From positions 735,001-799,000 of the forward strand of contig CAMQGK010000332.1 of assembly GCA_947000775.1 (NCBI GenBank): a stretch of DNA of 64,000 nucleotides. Direction: 5' to 3'. This DNA is from Pterois miles. Taxonomy: Eukaryota; Chordata; Actinopteri; Perciformes; Scorpaenidae. The translations under genes and the position numbers were made by a program. Of this stretch, positions 59,115-61,360 are shown piece after piece (positions within the stretch are counted from its first letter, which is position 1; every line of letters starts with the position of its first letter). The notes beneath the pieces were generated by a model that saw only the letters and a list, made by a program, of their open reading frames with translations, did no database searches and was not told the origin of the DNA.

Positions 59115-59213
59115 CTCTACATGTTTATATACACATACATGTATATATATATACATGCATATATGAACGTGTATTGATCTTCTCCCACAGAGATGCTGTC
59201 CAGCAGACGTTAA
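11835..59213 (+). CDS. ptprb: ptprb: receptor-type protein tyrosine phosphatase beta (VE-PTP), 32 exons, 5' end not found
   Basis: Single-pass membrane phosphatase that removes phosphate from tyrosines on endothelial partners; in mammals these are TIE2, VE-cadherin and VEGFR2 (family knowledge). I joined 32 exons by GT-AG sites and phase: total 7,697 nt plus one upstream base equals 2,566 codons with stop and no internal stop. Order: mucin-like stretch, 17 FN3-type units, one transmembrane helix near residue 2190, one PTP domain at about 2270-2550, tail with YENV. The modules follow the order of human PTPRB as I remember it, and the PTP domain is nearly identical to it. PTPRJ or PTPRH are less likely because the FN3 order and juxtamembrane segment fit PTPRB. 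The signal peptide must lie upstream. Introns are full of minisatellites. The exact start is unknown. Confidence 0.5.
12322..12737 (+). repeat. Coding 12-bp minisatellite, (T)SGV repeats
   Basis: About 33 units of acctctggggtc and variants inside the mucin exon, translated as TSGV with TSEV, TSGI, PSGV and two TKI inserts. All length variants are multiples of three, so the frame survives. The unit is open in other frames too, which explains the extra reading frames here on both strands. Confidence 0.5.
13560..13975 (+). mobile_element. Interspersed repeat with CTAGCTAG palindromes, copy 1
   Basis: Contains repeated gctagctagctag motifs, aactcctgctctcctcc and gaagtagcctcctagc. The reverse complement of 42240-42545 carries the same blocks in the same order (tgttcagggactg replaced by tgtccagagactgg here). 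Two copies in opposite orientation show a dispersed element of unknown class, perhaps a MITE. Confidence 0.5.
13990..14380. repeat. 20-bp minisatellite
   Basis: About 19 units of cctgttcactaaaccctcac with C/T and A/G variants (attaaa, actaag). It lies in the intron after the mucin exon. Confidence 0.5.
14634..15255. repeat. 0.6-kb block duplicated at 20866-21486 (source-like copy)
   Basis: Runs from ctctgttcacagtgacggtt to gtttgggccgtcgcc and includes an AT-rich stretch at 14700-14790 and a minus-strand LINE tail (aataaaggttcat in reverse, 14875-14900). The second copy differs by a few substitutions and a shorter AT tract. The short minus-strand frame shared by both copies (80 codons) is not supported as a gene. 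Confidence 0.5.
15285..15540. repeat. AAT/ATT microsatellite
   Basis: Long runs of aataat on the left and attatt on the right, so the halves can pair as a hairpin. Bases 15541-15827 up to the FN3-1 acceptor hold nothing else apart from a short GAAT repeat at about 15762-15778. Confidence 0.5.
15828..16092 (+). CDS. ptprb: ptprb exon 2: FN3-1
   Basis: Acceptor cacttcctgttgcag, donor ACAG|gtgagc. Enters phase 0 and leaves phase 1. Reads ASRCSVNFTDISS ... CTFSLVSDAD ... LDPGTLYSLTVISK, matching the atypical first FN3 of PTPRB (human begins ERCNFT). The cysteines probably form a disulfide, as inferred from the human counterpart. One N-glycosylation sequon, NFT. Exon only 265 nt long and separated from the next by a 7.7-kb minisatellite intron. 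Confidence 0.5.
16093..16859. other. Intron 2, left part: nothing recognised
   Basis: Ordinary intronic sequence with a short CA/CT repeat at 16817-16850. The large array begins just after it. Confidence 0.5.
16865..20857. repeat. 20/22-bp minisatellite in intron 2, left segment
   Basis: About 190 units of tagcggcggtctgttatacg (20 bp) mixed with tagcggcggtctgttctata-type 22-bp units and GACGG, AACAG and GATGG variants. Long multi-unit stretches are repeated (for example around 17750-18060 and 18080-18560). The unit is related to the array at 39770-41440. Confidence 0.5.
20858..21486. repeat. 0.6-kb block inserted in the minisatellite (copy of 14634-15255)
   Basis: Array sequence stops at gttatacgttcacagcctct, a nearly identical copy of the 14.6-15.3 kb block follows, and the array resumes immediately after gccgtcgcc at 21486. 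No target-site duplication is obvious, which favours recombination or template switching over transposition. Confidence 0.5.
21487..21966. repeat. 20/22-bp minisatellite, middle segment
   Basis: Same unit as 16865-20857, mainly tagcggcggtctgctatacg alternating with tagcgatgg or tagcgacag units. Confidence 0.5.
21967..22321 (-). mobile_element. Degenerate tRNA-derived SINE (family 1) embedded in the array
   Basis: Minus-strand SINE: tail tcctttatagt...gtggggaaattcag at 22000-22035 and tRNA-like head ending gactgagctactgccgcccc at 22301-22320. Pieces of the minisatellite (acgtagcgacggtctgtt, gggggtctgtca) are mixed into the body, unlike the clean copies at 51199 and 62308. Either a heavily recombined copy or a consensus blend of two sequences. 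Confidence 0.5.
22322..23662. repeat. 20/22-bp minisatellite, right segment
   Basis: Continues the intron-2 array to 140 bp before FN3-2. A 45-bp patch at 22917-22955 (attttatataggtttataag) breaks the pattern and looks like a local consensus failure. Confidence 0.5.
23804..24115 (+). CDS. ptprb: ptprb exon 3: FN3-2
   Basis: Acceptor ctgtcctgtctcag, donor ACAG|gtgaga, 312 nt, phase 1-1. Reads DPVGPAWLDIQLDQVQ ... GLWLSWPRSAGHVDWY ... VPGTLYNISVVATAG; human FN3-2 begins DPLPPARF and has GLHVWW at the same place. Core Trp, Tyr and the PGTLY turn are kept. Sequon NIS. Confidence 0.5.
24335..24598 (+). CDS. ptprb: ptprb exon 4: FN3-3
   Basis: Acceptor ttctgtcctccag, donor ACAG|gtacag, 264 nt, phase 1-1. 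Reads APPSVHGLQVVSLSSDSLSV ... LQPGTLYTITVVTEAVGLQS, aligning with human FN3-3 (TEAAGLQN). Sequon NIT. Confidence 0.5.
24726..24989 (+). CDS. ptprb: ptprb exon 5: FN3-4
   Basis: Acceptor ccctcctctcag, donor ACAG|gtacat, 264 nt, phase 1-1. Reads VPGQVSDLRLDNNGSSDSLQ ... VDVYLVTLTA ... LTPGRSYQLCVKATTGG. Sequon NIT. Spliced to FN3-5 across an intron made almost wholly of the 43-bp repeat. Confidence 0.5.
25011..25311 (+). repeat. Seven 43-bp units, each ending in a 3' splice-site-like CAG
   Basis: CAG ends fall at 25010, 25053, 25096, 25139, 25182, 25225, 25268 and 25311, exactly 43 bp apart. Unit core: agtctttgttttaatgatgg then ttcccYgtcgtgtKtcag. The last CAG is the acceptor of the FN3-5 exon. 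The 322-nt intron is therefore 21 nt of donor-side sequence plus seven copies of the acceptor region. Confidence 0.5.
25312..25587 (+). CDS. ptprb: ptprb exon 6: FN3-5 (possible extra module)
   Basis: Acceptor cctgtcgtgtttcag is the last unit of a 43-bp array; donor CTGG|gtcagt. 276 nt, phase 1-1. Reads VPWAVSSLSMAPLGDGRTLR ... WSPPRGDWENYSVLL ... LVPGRLYGAEVTVHSG. Both this and the next module resemble human FN3-5, so one probably arose by exon duplication. Sequons NYS, NDS and NQT. Confidence 0.5.
25752..26018 (+). CDS. ptprb: ptprb exon 7: FN3-6
   Basis: Acceptor gtacctgcag with a weak pyrimidine tract, donor ACCA|gtacgt, 267 nt, phase 1-1. Reads APRPVQQLLVRHTDETSLSV ... WSRPVGEWDGFTVVL, very close to human FN3-5 (HANETSLSIMW, PVAEWEKY). 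The usual PGRLY turn is changed to TSARLY. Sequon NLT. Confidence 0.5.
26275..26541 (+). CDS. ptprb: ptprb exon 8: FN3-7
   Basis: Acceptor tgtgccgtctcag, donor ACCG|gtgaga, 267 nt, phase 1-1. Reads SPAQVTGLQVSCLGSTDSLQ ... YRVLLVHDSSVIKNESVEAN; human has VPAQVTDL and HENVVIKNES. Sequons NES and NAT. Confidence 0.5.
26838..27101 (+). CDS. ptprb: ptprb exon 9: FN3-8
   Basis: Acceptor tctctcccctcag, donor ACAC|gtatgt, 264 nt, phase 1-1. Reads APAAVGEVTVSNNGRMDFLS ... CVFNSLVSGRLYNISITSRSG and ends QERT as in human FN3-7. Sequons NIS and NHT. The intron before it (26542-26837) holds nothing notable. Confidence 0.5.
27122..27432. repeat. About 19-bp minisatellite after FN3-8
   Basis: About 18 units of acctgcagtcagcagacag with shorter cccgcagtcagcaga variants, starting 20 bp after the donor. 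A copy of exon-like text, ctgaatcacaccttcat, follows at 27430-27447 and matches ctgaaccacaccttcat inside the FN3-8 exon (27071-27087), so exon sequence was duplicated into the intron. Confidence 0.5.
27580..27843 (+). CDS. ptprb: ptprb exon 10: FN3-9
   Basis: Acceptor tcctctcctctctcag, donor ACCT|gtgagt, 264 nt, phase 1-1. Reads QPSQVQNPTATHAARDDYLK ... HAAGDCDFYQVFIK ... LVPGRLYTVLVSTWSGKYE, matching human FN3-8 (HATGDFDHYEVTIK). Sequon NKT. Confidence 0.5.
27935..28360 (+). mobile_element. Tc1/mariner-like transposon remnant
   Basis: Opens with agccgtggtccaaagtttac, close to fish Tc1-like terminal repeats. ttctttgtcacaaaaaacat and gactttattatgggtcaact follow, then a jump to the transposase 5' end, where MGKSK is encoded at 28309-28323. 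The transposase body is deleted. Bases 28361-28592 up to the next exon are unremarkable. Confidence 0.5.
28593..28856 (+). CDS. ptprb: ptprb exon 11: FN3-10
   Basis: Acceptor ctgctctctgttctgcag, donor ACAG|gtcaga, 264 nt, phase 1-1. Reads FPAAVRFLVLAGRGTEDLHI ... VQLLFNDMKVFPPVTL, nearly identical to human FN3-9 at STEDLHVTW and QLLFNDMKVFPP. The strongest single anchor for ptprb among the FN3 modules. No clear sequon. Confidence 0.5.
29022..29285 (+). CDS. ptprb: ptprb exon 12: FN3-11
   Basis: Acceptor ctttcctcctcag, donor ACAG|gtactt, 264 nt, phase 1-1. Reads VPSKVKNIHVSNSGDSSSLK ... LQPGQMYRVTVQSVSGNL, matching human FN3-10 (VPSAVKNIHI). Sequon NNT. A 5.2-kb intron full of nested retrotransposons follows. 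Confidence 0.5.
29480..30860 (+). mobile_element. L2/Rex1-like LINE remnant, endonuclease part
   Basis: From 29640 broken frames give ...LARLKKQPHKPPLPSIFLT then STRSITNKMVEL, and after the SINE at 29965-30310 ...VNVTAVYIPLDANAST and CNQGNIHWT, characteristic of the APE endonuclease of fish L2/Rex1-type LINEs. Stops and frameshifts throughout. Same orientation as ptprb. Confidence 0.5.
29965..30310 (+). mobile_element. tRNA-derived SINE, family 1
   Basis: tRNA-like head with A box tagctcagtctgtaggg and B box ggttcaagtcc at 30017-30027. The body is aggtgcccctgagcaaggca-like and the 3' end is gaatttcccctcgtgggact with a (TTC)n tail. Inserted in the LINE endonuclease region. Not a functional tRNA: it lacks a paired acceptor stem and continues into the SINE body. 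Confidence 0.5.
30861..31787. other. Intronic sequence between the LINE halves, not classified
   Basis: Separates the endonuclease and reverse transcriptase parts of the LINE. 31540-31787 (gggctactcgatcctgtgct, ggaccaagcagggtagtcct) looks repeat-like but I cannot assign it. No coding support. Confidence 0.5.
31801..32083 (-). mobile_element. tRNA-derived SINE, family 2, with target-site duplication
   Basis: Flanked by a perfect 13-bp duplication, aagagagccatca, at 31788-31800 and 32084-32096. On the minus strand it starts ggctgcacggtggtgcagtg, has B box ggttcgattcc and ends with cagttgacgatggatgga. A second copy lies at 37446-37801. Cleanly inserted after the surrounding repeat. Confidence 0.5.
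32155..33340 (+). mobile_element. L2/Rex1-like LINE remnant, reverse transcriptase part
   Basis: Three successive frames give ...LKDYRPVALTPVTMKCFEKL (32540-32600), MDKSSAFNTVIPDRLVSKLA (from 32750) and IKFADDGLISGDD (32985 on), i.e. RT motifs up to the FADD active site, then ERVPAFKFLGT. Frameshifts at about 32620-32730 and 32935 make it dead. A tail-like gggactaataaaggaatatc at 32179-32198 precedes it. Confidence 0.5.
33345..33640 (+). mobile_element. Interspersed repeat, copy 2 (see 205-600)
   Basis: Same ordered blocks as the copy at the left edge, including actagaaatcaagg, ggaaagaggctgggacac and gtctctcaaccaccgccact. More diverged and missing some internal sequence. Confidence 0.5.
33660..34330 (-). 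mobile_element. RTE/Rex3-like LINE endonuclease fragment
   Basis: On the minus strand reads GVLLLDFCFSHGLTITNTMF, VVHKCTLYQNTLGYQSMIDY and LSDLRLYILDTQVKRGVVD, the C-terminal half of the APE endonuclease, preceded (34110-34320) by a frame giving TFLESLGGILERVLTRNSIV. Relatives of this LINE occur at 43030-43620, 56457-57000 and 61360-62160. Confidence 0.5.
34465..34734 (+). CDS. ptprb: ptprb exon 13: FN3-12
   Basis: Acceptor gtacctgtgctcag, donor ACAC|gtaaga, 270 nt, phase 1-1. Reads VPSAVMGLQVEDLQSTCSLQ ... LTPGKKYRVLVQTTSGGVHS; human FN3-11 has LTPGKKYKIQILTVSGG. Sequon NFS. Confidence 0.5.
35023..35286 (+). CDS. ptprb: ptprb exon 14: FN3-13
   Basis: Acceptor atatttcctgtcag, donor ACAG|gtgatg, 264 nt, phase 1-1. 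Reads RPAAVTDLSIKANTTTSLSF ... GEFDVYEIFLYKSDDLLQER ... YRMVVVTHSGEQTNQS; human FN3-12 has VPAAVTDL, IFLYNPDGNLQER and VTHSGELSNES. Sequons NTT and NQS. Confidence 0.5.
35413..35688 (+). CDS. ptprb: ptprb exon 15: FN3-14
   Basis: Acceptor ttgtctcatcttcag, donor ACTG|gtgaga, 276 nt, phase 1-1. Reads VPAAVVSLKAQSGNQSDTLR ... LVPGRLYRAEVLSLSGEL, matching human FN3-13. Sequon NQS. Only 83 nt separate it from the next exon. Confidence 0.5.
35772..36062 (+). CDS. ptprb: ptprb exon 16: FN3-15
   Basis: Acceptor ctttctgtcctcctcag, donor ACCA|gtaggt, 291 nt, phase 1-1. Reads APRPPTSFLFGGVTNTSLEL ... DYDDFDLQWTPRDRLLVINP ... FPGRLYSFSLRSVSG; human FN3-14 has DYNDFELQWLPRD. Sequon NTS. Confidence 0.5.
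36063..37430. other. Intron 16: unclassified repeats, no gene
   Basis: 36540-36620 (gtttgtcacagcctggctgt) and 36900-37210 (gtaggtggcgctatgactgt, ttggggcagattggaccaag) resemble dispersed fish repeats I cannot name. 36855-36900 is an AAT/AAAAT microsatellite. 36063-36540 shows nothing. Confidence 0.5.
37446..37801 (+). mobile_element. tRNA-derived SINE, family 2
   Basis: Head gggctgaacggtggtgcact, B box ggttcgattcc at 37501-37511, tail ctaacgggataagcagttga followed by (GGAT)n. A 12-bp repeat, ataaatatataa, flanks it at 37434-37445 and 37802-37813; this is a plausible target-site duplication although the site is AT-rich. It ends 54 bp before the FN3-16 exon. Confidence 0.5.
37856..38134 (+). 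CDS. ptprb: ptprb exon 17: FN3-16
   Basis: Acceptor tgcctgttgctgtag, donor GACC|gtaagg, 279 nt, phase 1-1. Reads KPERVHSLHCHPQSSTSISC ... EADYDSYTVEC ... PHKRYTVSVKV ... DSVVTMID; human FN3-15 has KPDKIQNLHC, PHKRYLVSIKV and TITMIDR. Conserved cysteines HC and SCSW. Confidence 0.5.
38210..38359 (+). CDS. ptprb: ptprb exon 18: membrane-proximal FN3-17, first part
   Basis: Acceptor ctcgactcttccag, donor CAAG|gtacgg, 150 nt, phase 1-1. Reads RPPVPPLSTRVSDRSAVVTK ... FNCSWFSDVNGAIRFFTVVV; human has RPPPPPPHIRV and NCSWFSDTNGAVKYFTVVV. Sequon NCS. Confidence 0.5.
38390..39015. repeat. Degenerate hexamer-based repeat
   Basis: Imperfect runs of tactca, tatttg, tacttg and tattca between FN3-17 exons, densest at 38515-38840 and 38945-39015. 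The several frames open here are repeat artefacts. Confidence 0.5.
39211..39499 (+). CDS. ptprb: ptprb exon 19: membrane-proximal FN3-17, middle part
   Basis: Acceptor gaatatttgaag has an AAG end and a poor pyrimidine tract, but it is the only site giving an open frame in phase 1; donor ACAG|gtactg. 289 nt, leaving phase 2. Reads LEEEQPDQRHPLPSYLDYKS ... YQTSYFPSRC ... MDSLGGSCD ... FCDGPLKPKTAYR; human has HPLPSYLEYR, YQTNYFASKC, MESLGGKCD and FCDGPLKPHTAYR. Sequon NSS. Confidence 0.5.
39549..39715. repeat. AAT/AAC microsatellite
   Basis: Runs of aataat and aacaataat with an AAC run at 39695-39710, just before the next minisatellite. Confidence 0.5.
39768..41445. repeat. 20-bp minisatellite in intron 19
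   Basis: About 82 units of taggtacggtctgttataca with tagcaacagtctgttatact and aatggtacagtctgttatac variants. It shares gtctgttatac and the tag start with the intron-2 array. A corrupted patch at 39903-39955 (ttttatttagaaagttttat) breaks the pattern. Confidence 0.5.
41515..41621 (+). CDS. ptprb: ptprb exon 20: membrane-proximal FN3-17, last part
   Basis: Acceptor gttcttgttttcag, donor GCAG|gtgagc, 107 nt, phase 2 to 1. Reads LSIRAFTQLFDEDQSDFSSP ... LYSDTYLSLPVVTEA; human has ISIRAFTQLFDED and PLYSDTFFSLPITTE. The 41622-42025 intron holds nothing I recognise beyond a short ATT run at 41864-41888. Confidence 0.5.
42026..42131 (+). CDS. ptprb: ptprb exon 21: transmembrane segment
   Basis: Acceptor tctttcctccacag, donor AAGT|gtgagt, 106 nt, phase 1 to 2. 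Reads EPLSGVMEGVSAAMFLVVMT then LGVTALLVCRQKARKV: one hydrophobic helix followed by a basic stop-transfer stretch. Human has EPLFGAIEGVSAGLF and ALLICRQK. Confidence 0.5.
42240..42545 (-). mobile_element. Interspersed repeat with CTAGCTAG palindromes, copy 2
   Basis: Reverse-orientation partner of 13560-13975: shares gctagctagctaactcctgc, ctctcctccccgtgaagtag and ctcctagc read on the minus strand. The two copies lie about 28 kb apart in inverted orientation inside the same gene. Confidence 0.5.
42728..42802 (+). CDS. ptprb: ptprb exon 22: juxtamembrane 1
   Basis: Acceptor ttctgctgtgtttcag, donor AGAGG|gtaaaa, 75 nt, phase 2-2. Reads VQERAVRMKVRRERPTSGVH LGVRG (very basic); human has RERPSARLSIRRDRPLSVHL. 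Cytosolic, next to the membrane. Confidence 0.5.
43010..43620 (+). mobile_element. RTE/Rex3-like LINE fragment containing a telomeric tract
   Basis: Opens with a tail-like tcctttattagtcccacagt. Broken frames give WTPAVKEAFWAWL (43230-43270) and TGWPEGLKLRLSPKQ, resembling the segment between endonuclease and RT in fish RTE-type LINEs. Overlaps short gcctaaccttaacc repeats at 43360-43455. 43680-43730 (ggatcccctggacaccttcc) resembles the 3' part of the same LINE. Confidence 0.5.
43114..43152. repeat. Interstitial telomeric repeat (CCCTAA)6.5
   Basis: Thirty-nine perfect bases of the vertebrate telomere repeat, C-rich strand on +, in the middle of a LINE fragment within a ptprb intron. Confidence 0.5.
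43918..43935 (+). CDS. ptprb: ptprb exon 23: 18-nt microexon
   Basis: Acceptor ttttactcctcag, donor TCAAG|gtgaga, phase 2-2, so its inclusion or skipping keeps the frame. Adds NRRVS between G and R/S; human has GNRKTSC at this place. RRVS and RKTS both fit basophilic kinase sites, an inference from motif only. Confidence 0.5.
44016..44097 (+). CDS. ptprb: ptprb exon 24: juxtamembrane 3
   Basis: Acceptor gtttgtgtccttcag, donor ACGAG|gtcagt, 82 nt, phase 2 to 0. Reads [20 protein letters not shown] then LLSEEYE; human has [20 protein letters not shown]. Start of the helical N-cap of the PTP domain. Confidence 0.5.
44098..45128. other. Intron 24: no gene, possible dispersed repeat
   Basis: 44660-45000 is C/T-rich with phrases such as cacctgtgtctgattgtagc and cctgtgtaccaacctttt, resembling a dispersed fish repeat I cannot classify. 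The rest is AT-rich and featureless. Frames here have no exon context. Confidence 0.5.
45129..45219 (+). CDS. ptprb: ptprb exon 25: PTP domain, phosphotyrosine loop
   Basis: Acceptor ctgtgctcttttcttcag, donor CCCT|gtgagt, 91 nt, phase 0 to 1. Reads DLKDVGRNQPLDSALLPENR then GKNRYNNILPY across the junction. KNRYNN is the phosphotyrosine-recognition loop of class I PTPs; human differs by a few residues. Confidence 0.5.
45220..46780. other. Intron 25, left part: nothing recognised
   Basis: Contains a two-copy direct repeat of about 60 bp, ctgagccctgaaaccagggg and following, at about 45730-45787 and 45791-45848. It also contains a short duplicated phrase gtccagaccatggatg at 46200-46250. No coding support. 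Confidence 0.5.
46780..51945. repeat. 26-32-bp GAA-rich minisatellite in intron 25
   Basis: Roughly 170 units of agaagaagacagatgtgtta then acagacag, with a variable number of GAA triplets and occasional tagaagg, cataaag or gaccac variants. Higher-order copies are visible (48180-48960 recurs at 49080-49860). It ends about 40 bp before the next exon's acceptor and is interrupted by a SINE at 51199. Confidence 0.5.
51199..51506 (-). mobile_element. tRNA-derived SINE, family 1, inside the GAA-rich array
   Basis: Minus-strand copy: tail ccgctaggggaaattcaatt preceded by (GAA)n, tRNA head ending ctgagctactgccgccccc. The (TTC)n tail abuts the GAA triplets of the array, so integration may have been guided by that match. 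More than 90 % alike to 62308-62630 by eye. Confidence 0.5.
51986..52062 (+). CDS. ptprb: ptprb exon 26: PTP domain, YINASY
   Basis: Acceptor gtgtttctgtgttcag, donor ATGCCC|gtaaga, 77 nt, phase 1 to 0. Reads YDSTRVKLSYVDDDPCSDYI then NASYMP; human has SNVDDDPCSDYINASYIP. Follows the minisatellite by only about 40 bp. Confidence 0.5.
52207..52341 (+). CDS. ptprb: ptprb exon 27: PTP core
   Basis: Acceptor ctctgtgtgtttcag, donor GGCAGG|gtgagt, 135 nt, phase 0-0. Reads GNNFRREYIATQGPLPGTKD ... FWKMVWEQNVHNMVMVTQCV then EKGR, with only two differences from the human segment as I recall it. Contains the TQGPLP and VMVT core motifs. Confidence 0.5.
52444..52566 (+). CDS. ptprb: ptprb exon 28: PTP core, KCDHYWP
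   Basis: Acceptor ctcacctgtgcccag, donor TGCAGT|gtatgt, 123 nt, phase 0-0. Reads VKCDHYWPFDQDPLYYGDLI ... SVLPEWTIREFNICS, matching human with FKICG at the end. A 4.8-kb intron dominated by a 36-bp minisatellite follows. Confidence 0.5.
52567..53290. other. Intron 28, left part
   Basis: Mostly featureless. 52905-53020 has a short GGATCCATCAGGACTGGGAT-type repeat (about five units). No gene. Confidence 0.5.
53291..56456. repeat. 36-bp minisatellite in intron 28
   Basis: About 88 units of gtcttattttaccgtctgtt then tctctaacgtgttaMa. Because 36 is 12 codons, stretches of 310 to 385 codons stay open with a 12-residue repeat (SYFTVCFSNVLK). There is no initiator context, splice join or homology, and frame breaks occur at 54210-54410 and 55490-55530. 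Non-coding repeat. The 5' half has mostly TTAAAG units and the 3' half TTACAG. Confidence 0.5.
56457..57000 (+). mobile_element. RTE/Rex3-like LINE fragment
   Basis: Frames give RVRLRVDVGTLRSPRLSAAV and TGRKSLTVVLLTVHQTAAQS, then a broken ...FLESLSENPEKGADWRLYSL, corresponding to the endonuclease N-terminal half of the LINE seen at 33660-34330. 56905-56990 matches the phrase caactccacctctggaag in the copy at 43060. 57001-57334 holds nothing. Confidence 0.5.
57335..57498 (+). CDS. ptprb: ptprb exon 29: PTP domain, WPD loop and HC
   Basis: Acceptor aaatgtgtttctgtcag, donor TGCAG|gtacat, 164 nt, phase 0 to 2. Reads EEQLSVTRLVRQFHYTVWPD then [20 protein letters not shown] ... SGPTVVHC. WPD carries the general acid Asp. 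The nucleophile Cys of HC is the last complete codon, and the intron splits the Ser codon after it. Confidence 0.5.
57832..57967 (+). CDS. ptprb: ptprb exon 30: PTP domain, P-loop
   Basis: Acceptor tttggtgtatgtgtcag, donor ACGGAG|gtaggt, 136 nt, phase 2 to 0. Completes HCSAGVGRTGTF, the P-loop with catalytic Cys and Arg, then VLDQVLQQLDTKDTLDIYGA and HRSHMVQTE, the start of the Q-loop. Human has HRVHMVQTECQY. The preceding 333-nt intron shows nothing. Confidence 0.5.
58087..58965 (+). repeat. 54-bp minisatellite carrying 16 copies of a 3' splice site plus exon start
   Basis: Unit: cgttaatgtgacgtag, tttctcctcctcag, then the 24 exonic nt encoding [8 protein letters not shown]. AG ends fall every 54 bp from 58131 to 58941 (810/54 = 15 intervals, 16 acceptors); the last belongs to exon 31. 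Units are nearly identical; the first has CGTCAG, and one at about 58748 has CATCAT instead of CATCAG. Each unit has TTAAT, a branch-point-like motif, 5' of the pyrimidine tract. Reading on from any upstream copy gives CGT TAA, an in-frame stop. The minus-strand frame of 338 codons is only a consequence of 54 being divisible by three. Confidence 0.5.
58942..59065 (+). CDS. ptprb: ptprb exon 31: PTP domain C-terminus, Q-loop
   Basis: Acceptor tttctcctcctcag from the last unit of the 54-bp array, donor AAGAG|gtgagc, 124 nt, phase 0 to 1. Reads [20 protein letters not shown] then SEQENRLHHPVYENVNYNFQ; human has [20 protein letters not shown]. The Gln of GQY is expected to be the catalytic Q-loop Gln, so a catalytic residue is encoded inside the amplified unit. 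YENV fits a Grb2-type SH2 site. Confidence 0.5.
59191..59213 (+). CDS. ptprb: ptprb exon 32: last coding exon and stop
   Basis: Acceptor gatcttctcccacag. Phase 1 in: G|AG ATG CTG TCC AGC AGA CGT TAA gives EMLSSRR and stop at 59211-59213. Human ends DPVYSRH, so the length agrees. The intron before it has a (TA)n run at 59082-59115. Confidence 0.5.
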
Positions 59214-60615
59214 AGTTTGTGTCGAATACTGATCGATATGGTTCCTTAATGATCAATTTGATATATTACTGATCGATGCTATTGATTTCTGATCAATGTG
59301 ACTGATTACTGATTGATTTGTTGAGCTCTAGGGGAATGGGGGAAACATGGCAATTCTATTTTTATATCAGTGTTTATATTTGAAGCATCAGATGTTTCCT
59401 AATATAGAAAATCTTTATTTATAACGTATAATATATACGCACATGCTTCTGTTGTGTTGTGTCAAATTGCATCATGTTGAAGCAGCAGCTCTGTAGTTTA
59501 TTGGTATTAATATATAATAAGTGACTGAGGATGAATGAGTGGATCACTGTAGGAAGGGACTGTAGTACGTTACACAGATGATATACAGATGTTACATATA
59601 TGTTACTCAGAAGTTACACATGTCATACAGATGTTACATAGATGTGACACAGTTGTCATTTAAATGTTACACAGATCTTATCGAGACATTATAAAGATGT
59701 TACACAGATGTTACACAGACGCTACACAGATGTTACACAGATGTTACACAGTCGCTACACAGATGTTACACAGTCGCTACACAGATGTTACACAGACGCT
59801 ACACAGATGTCACACGGACGCTACACAGATGTTACACAGACGCTACACAGATGTTACACAGATGTTACACAGACGCTACACAGATGTTACACAGATATCA
59901 CCCAGACGCTACACAGATGTTACACAGATGTTACACAGATGTTACACAGATGTTACACAGATGTTACACAGATGCTACACAGACGCTACACAGTCGCTAC
60001 ACAGTACACAGACGCTACACAGATGCTACACAGACGCTACGCAGATGTCCAAGATAAGAACAAAGACACAGACGTTACACAGATGTCACACAGACGTTAC
60101 ACAGATGTCACACAGACGTTACACAGATGTCACACAGACGTTACACAGATGTCACACAGACGTTACGCAGATGTCACACAGACGTTACGCAGATGTTACA
60201 CAGACGCTACACAAATGTTACACAGACGTTATGCAGATGTTACACAGACGCTACACAGATGTTACACAGACGTTACACAGATGTTACACAGACGCTACAC
60301 AGATGTTACACAGACGTTACACAGATGTTACACAGATGTTACACAGATGTTACACAGATGTTACTCAGAAGTTACACATGTCATTCAAATGTTACACAGC
60401 TCTTATCTAGACATTATACAAACGTTATACAGATGTCATAGACGTGATACAGATGTTACACAGATGTTCCAGGTGTTTCTGCTCCAAACAGATCCTACCA
60501 TTCAATCCACATTACCACCTTCATTTACATTTCTACAGCTGACATGACTTCCGTCTGTCCACAGGAGGAATTATAGCTGTAATAAATACATGAATAAACA
60601 CTTATTATCATCTGT
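59214..60615 (+). other. ptprb: Probable ptprb 3' UTR with candidate poly(A) signals
   Basis: No coding signal after the stop. The first AATAAA pair downstream of the 11-bp array is at 60581-60586 and 60593-60598. If transcripts reach this site, the whole array lies in the 3' UTR. An earlier poly(A) site cannot be excluded. Confidence 0.5.
59640..60475. repeat. 11-bp minisatellite in the 3' flank/UTR
   Basis: About 70 units of ttacacagatg with ctacacagacg and tcacacagatg variants. Eleven is not a multiple of three, but 33 is, so all frames stay open for 90 to 280 codons with an HRCYTDATQML-type repeat. Not coding. A non-repeat break, tccaagataagaacaaagac, lies at 60048-60067. Confidence 0.5.
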
Positions 60616-61360
60616 TTCTGATTACACATGATACATAGGGGACCTGTGAGCACAATGTAATAACCTGAAGTTTGAATCCACTCTATTCCATTCATTTTCA
60701 TATGGTGTTTCCACCGTATCTGTGTGACAGTAAACGTTGATAATGATAAACCCTGAAATACATGTGCAGGTTTCGTTTTTGAAGAGATGAACACATAGAA
60801 ACTGTTGTGCTCTCATTCACATGCTGCTGACTGAAATGTGTGACTTGACAACTGTAAACCAATGAGAAGAGTCGTCATGTGTCGCTCATAATAAGAAGCT
60901 TTTTAATGTTCATTAACAACATTAATGTTGAGTGTTAAGTTCTTTATTTAATCATAAATGTATGATATCTTTTAAAGTGTCTATTATGTATTTTTTCCCC
61001 ACCATATGAACTGTACTTTATTTTGTAATAACATTTCCTGTATGTCAGAGCAGTTAATTAAACACCACAGAAGAAGATTATATTATATAATAATATATAA
61101 TATACTGACTCATACATTGACTCATATGTGATGCAACATTACTGAATCACTTCTCCCTTATTCCCCTAAAAAACCCTCAACTACATCAAGGGACCAGGCA
61201 GGGAATTTTAAGGACTTTTATTTAAGGATTCTACTTAAGTAGGCTACTCAATTCAAAGTAGTTTTACTTAAGGACTGTACTTAAGCAATCTACACATTCA
61301 GAGTATTTTTACTAAAGGACTGCATTGAAGTAGTCTACACATTCAAAGTCTCATCTCATC
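60616..61360. other. Downstream flank, nothing recognised
   Basis: AT-rich sequence. 61195-61345 has a loose repeat of ttttacttaaggactg. No gene. Confidence 0.5.

Noticed and set aside
59664..60547. Open frames of 248 and 279 codons with HRCYTDATQ-type repeats
   Set aside because: Shadow of the 11-bp minisatellite. Several frames are open at once, as expected from a stop-free unit.
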